In this document: positions 12,633-14,318 of the stretch, piece by piece | How positions within the stretch are numbered: position 1 is the stretch's first letter | Layout of the letters: each line of letters opens with the position of its first letter | Assembly (NCBI GenBank): GCA_019421385.1 | Contig: JAHZFK010000054.1 | Location: 1 to 14,318 of the forward strand | Reading direction: 5' to 3' | DNA length: 14,318 nt | Source of the DNA: Clostridiales bacterium | GTDB lineage: Bacteria > Bacillota > Clostridia > Oscillospirales > Butyricicoccaceae | Position numbers and translations under genes: made by a program | Notes under the pieces: model-generated | Told to the model about the DNA's origin: nothing | Seen by the model: the letters and a program-made list of their open reading frames with translations, nothing else | Database searches by the model: none

Positions 12633-12972
12633 GTATTCGCTGGCGCACATCGGCATCAACGCCGCGAACCAGGAAGAGGCGCAGAAAGCCGCCGAGATGT
12701 TCCAAACCCTGTTCGGCTTTGCCGTCAAGGAAGGCAACAGCTCGTTCTTCGCCGGCGATATCGAGCTGATGAAGGAGCCGTATATGGGCAAGAACGGCCA
12801 TATCGCCATTGGCACCCCGGATGTGGCAGCTGCCAAGGCCGAGCTGGAAGCGCGCGGCTTTACCTTTAACGATGCCACCTCCAAATTCAAGGCGGATGGC
12901 ACTCTAAATGCTATTTATCTGACCGATGAGATTTGCGGCTTTGCGATCCATCTGGTCGGCAAGCAGGGATAA
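12625..12972 (+). CDS. VOC-superfamily (glyoxalase-fold) protein in the KDG operon
   Basis: Small cytoplasmic protein of 115 residues with two beta-alpha-beta-beta-beta modules: one from SLAHIGINA (5-13), one from GHIAIGTPD (58-66). Metal-ligand candidates typical of the vicinal oxygen chelate fold are His8, Glu47, His59 and His109 (in the final GFAIHL strand, where many family members have Glu). Such proteins isomerise, epimerise or cleave substrates with adjacent oxygens. The ATG at 12625 overlaps the aldolase end by 8 bases, with GGAAGAGG 6 bases upstream, so production is coupled. Its place between KDPG aldolase and KDG kinase suggests it acts on KDG, KDPG or a related keto acid, but the reaction is unknown. 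It is too short for, and unlike, methylglyoxal-specific glyoxalase I. Confidence 0.88.
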   Translation: MAKYSLAHIGINAANQEEAQKAAEMFQTLFGFAVKEGNSSFFAGDIELMKEPYMGKNGHIAIGTPDVAAAKAELEARGFTFNDATSKFKADGTLNAIYLTDEICGFAIHLVGKQG

Positions 12973-13005
12973 TTCACGAACACACGGAATACGGAGGATT
13001 TGAAT

Positions 13006-14031
13006 ATGAAAATCGTAACATTCGGCGAACTGATGGTTCGTCTCCAGCCGTACAACTATGAGCGTTTCGTACAGGCTGACCATCTGGAATTCACCTTTGG
13101 CGGCGGCGAAGCCAACGTGGCTGTTTCGCTGGCCAACTACGGTCTGGATGCGGCTTACGTCACTAAGCTGCCGGCACATGCAATCGGTCAGGCCGCTGTC
13201 AACTCCCTGCGCCGCTATGGCGTCGACACCAGCATGATTACCCGCGGCGGTGACCGTGTCGGTATCTACTACAACGAAAAGGGCGCTTCCCAGCGCGGTT
13301 CGGTCTGCATCTATGACCGCGCGCACTCCGCGATTCAGGAAGCGACCACCGCTGATTTCGACTGGAACAAGATCTTCGAAGGCGTGGACTGGTTCCACTT
13401 CACCGGCATCACCCCGGCACTCGGCCCGAATGTTGTCGAGATCTGCCGTGAGGCTTGCCAAGCAGCCAAGGCGCATGGCGTCAAGATCTCCTGCGACTTG
13501 AACTACCGCGGCAAGCTGTGGACCCGCGAGCAGGCGCGCGAGGCAATGACCGATCTGTGCCAGTATGTGGACGTCTGCATCTCCAACGAGGAGGACGCAA
13601 AGGACGTATTCGGCATCGAGGCCGAAGCGACCGATATCTACGCGGGCGAGATCAACCGCGAGGGCTACAAGTCGGTTGCCAAGCAGCTGGCTGACAAGTT
13701 CGGCTTCGAGAAGGTTGCGATCACCCTGCGCGAGTCCCACTCCGCGTTTGACAACGGTTGGAGCGCAATGCTGTACGATGTAGCATCCGACGAATACTGC
13801 TTCTCCAAGAAGTACGAGCTGCACATCATCGACCGTGTCGGCGGCGGCGACTCGTTCGGCGGAGGCCTGATTTATGCCCTGCTGACCGGCAAGAGCACGC
13901 AGGAAGCGGTAGAGTTTGCGGTTGCGGCTTCCGCGCTCAAGCACTCCATCGAGGGCGACTACAACATGGTCACCGTTGCAGAGGTTGAGAAGCTGGCCGG
14001 CGGCGACGGCTCGGGCCGTATCCAGCGCTGA
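13006..14031 (+). CDS. kdgK: 2-keto-3-deoxygluconate kinase (PfkB family)
   Basis: Ribokinase-like sugar kinase of 341 residues that phosphorylates KDG to KDPG with ATP, feeding the aldolase of the same operon. Features: GELMVRLQP (7-15), the PfkB signature GGGEANVAVSLANYG (32-46), the DLNYRGKLW substrate segment (164-172), NEEDAKDVFG (194-203) and the catalytic anion-hole loop DRVGGGDSFGGG (276-287) with Asp282 as base. The ATG at 13006 has GGAGG 8 bases upstream; a TTG two codons earlier is only 2 bases from it. It follows the VOC gene by 33 bases without promoter or terminator. KDG and fructose kinases are related; the aldolase partner favours KDG. Codon use (AAG, GGC, CTG rich) matches the aldolase. 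Confidence 0.92.
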   Translation: MKIVTFGELMVRLQPYNYERFVQADHLEFTFGGGEANVAVSLANYGLDAAYVTKLPAHAIGQAAVNSLRRYGVDTSMITRGGDRVGIYYNEKGASQRGSVCIYDRAHSAIQEATTADFDWNKIFEGVDWFHFTGITPALGPNVVEICREACQAAKAHGVKISCDLNYRGKLWTREQAREAMTDLCQYVDVCISNEEDAKDVFGIEAEATDIYAGEINREGYKSVAKQLADKFGFEKVAITLRESHSAFDNGWSAMLYDVASDEYCFSKKYELHIIDRVGGGDSFGGGLIYALLTGKSTQEAVEFAVAASALKHSIEGDYNMVTVAEVEKLAGGDGSGRIQR

Positions 14032-14044
14032 TTTTTGCACAAAC

Positions 14045-14075
14045 CGTTCCGGTTTTCCGGAATGCGTATCATTTT
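14045..14075 (+). other. Two small hairpins downstream of kdgK
   Basis: CCGTTCCGG-TTTT-CCGGAATG (14045-14064 approx., with a G-T pair) and TATCA-TTT-TGATA (14067-14079 approx.) follow the kdgK stop. Neither has a following T run, so they are at most 3'-end stabilisers; the main terminator is further on. Confidence 0.35.
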
Positions 14076-14097
14076 GATAATCTCCTTTCCCACAAAC

Positions 14098-14137
14098 GCA
14101 AAACACCCGTGCTTCTCTCCACGCACGGGTGTTTTGC
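14098..14137 (+). terminator. Terminator of the KDG operon
   Basis: A perfect 15-bp stem, GCAAAACACCCGTGC (14098-14112) with GCACGGGTGTTTTGC (14123-14137), and a 10-base loop. T4 lies within the right arm. It stands 66 bases after the kdgK stop. Confidence 0.88.
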
Positions 14138-14188
14138 TGTCTATCCTGCAAATTCGTGCGGAATATGGCAGGATATTTGATTTTACGC

Positions 14189-14217
14189 TTGACAGACATG
14201 CATAATCTGAGTATAAT
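14189..14217 (+). promoter_or_regulatory. Consensus promoter of the tRNA-Ala gene
   Basis: TTGACA (14189-14194) and TATAAT (14212-14217), both perfect, are exactly 17 bases apart, 53 bases before the tRNA. This is the strongest promoter in the window, as expected for stable RNA. Confidence 0.9.
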
Positions 14218-14270
14218 ATATTTTGTCGTCAGAATCTGTTGAAAGATTTTGCGGCAAGGAAAGTTTATAT

Positions 14271-14318
<48 letters not shown>

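Noticed and set aside
11919..12902. A 327-codon open frame on the minus strand
   Set aside because: Antisense of the aldolase and VOC genes, which carry clear catalytic motifs.
12904..14199. A 431-codon open frame on the minus strand
   Set aside because: Antisense of kdgK and its terminator; no family resemblance and no ribosome site.

Overview
The window looks like chromosomal DNA of an anaerobic, moderately GC-rich Gram-positive bacterium of the class Clostridia, plausibly a gut Oscillospirales or Ruminococcaceae relative. The signs are strong AGGAGG-type ribosome binding sites, SigA-like promoters with 17-bp spacers, a rubredoxin-first ('reverse') rubrerythrin, a DUF896 protein, a DUF2089 regulator and a 2-keto-3-deoxygluconate catabolic operon. 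The genus is inference. No phage, transposon or CRISPR signature is visible, and every coding region appears intact.

Layout. (1) 25-1074, minus: an Rrf2-family regulator with three cysteines (TTG start) followed by reverse rubrerythrin, an oxidative-stress operon with a clear promoter and an operator-like dyad. (2) 1321-2727, minus: a monocistronic O-acetylhomoserine sulfhydrylase-type PLP enzyme with its own promoter and terminator. (3) 2741-5430, plus: an operon of a DUF896 protein, a CCA tRNA nucleotidyltransferase with HD domain, an HD-domain hydrolase and a GNAT acetyltransferase. (4) 5448-6824, plus: a MATE efflux transporter. (5) 6827-7483, plus: an orphan HD-domain protein with an operator-like palindrome upstream and a bidirectional terminator downstream. 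(6) 7488-8579, minus: a DUF2089 regulator plus two tandemly duplicated small membrane proteins, driven by a promoter whose spacer is a perfect 17-bp inverted repeat. (7) 8607-11845, minus: IclR regulator, LacI regulator, alpha/beta-hydrolase esterase and GNAT acetyltransferase. (8) 11898-14137, plus, divergent from block 7: KDPG aldolase, a VOC-fold protein and KDG kinase, ending at a strong hairpin. (9) 14189-14318, plus: promoter and first 48 bases of tRNA-Ala(GGC).

How the genes fit together. The aldolase and kinase form the lower arm of uronate/pectin-sugar breakdown (KDG to KDPG to pyruvate plus glyceraldehyde-3-phosphate). The divergent IclR protein is the natural candidate regulator (KdgR-like), and the esterase could remove acyl groups from plant-derived oligosaccharides. 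The uronate isomerase, reductase and dehydratase of the upper pathway are not in the window. The least explained items are the DUF2089/small-membrane-protein module, the VOC protein inserted between the two KDG genes, and the palindrome ahead of the orphan HD gene.
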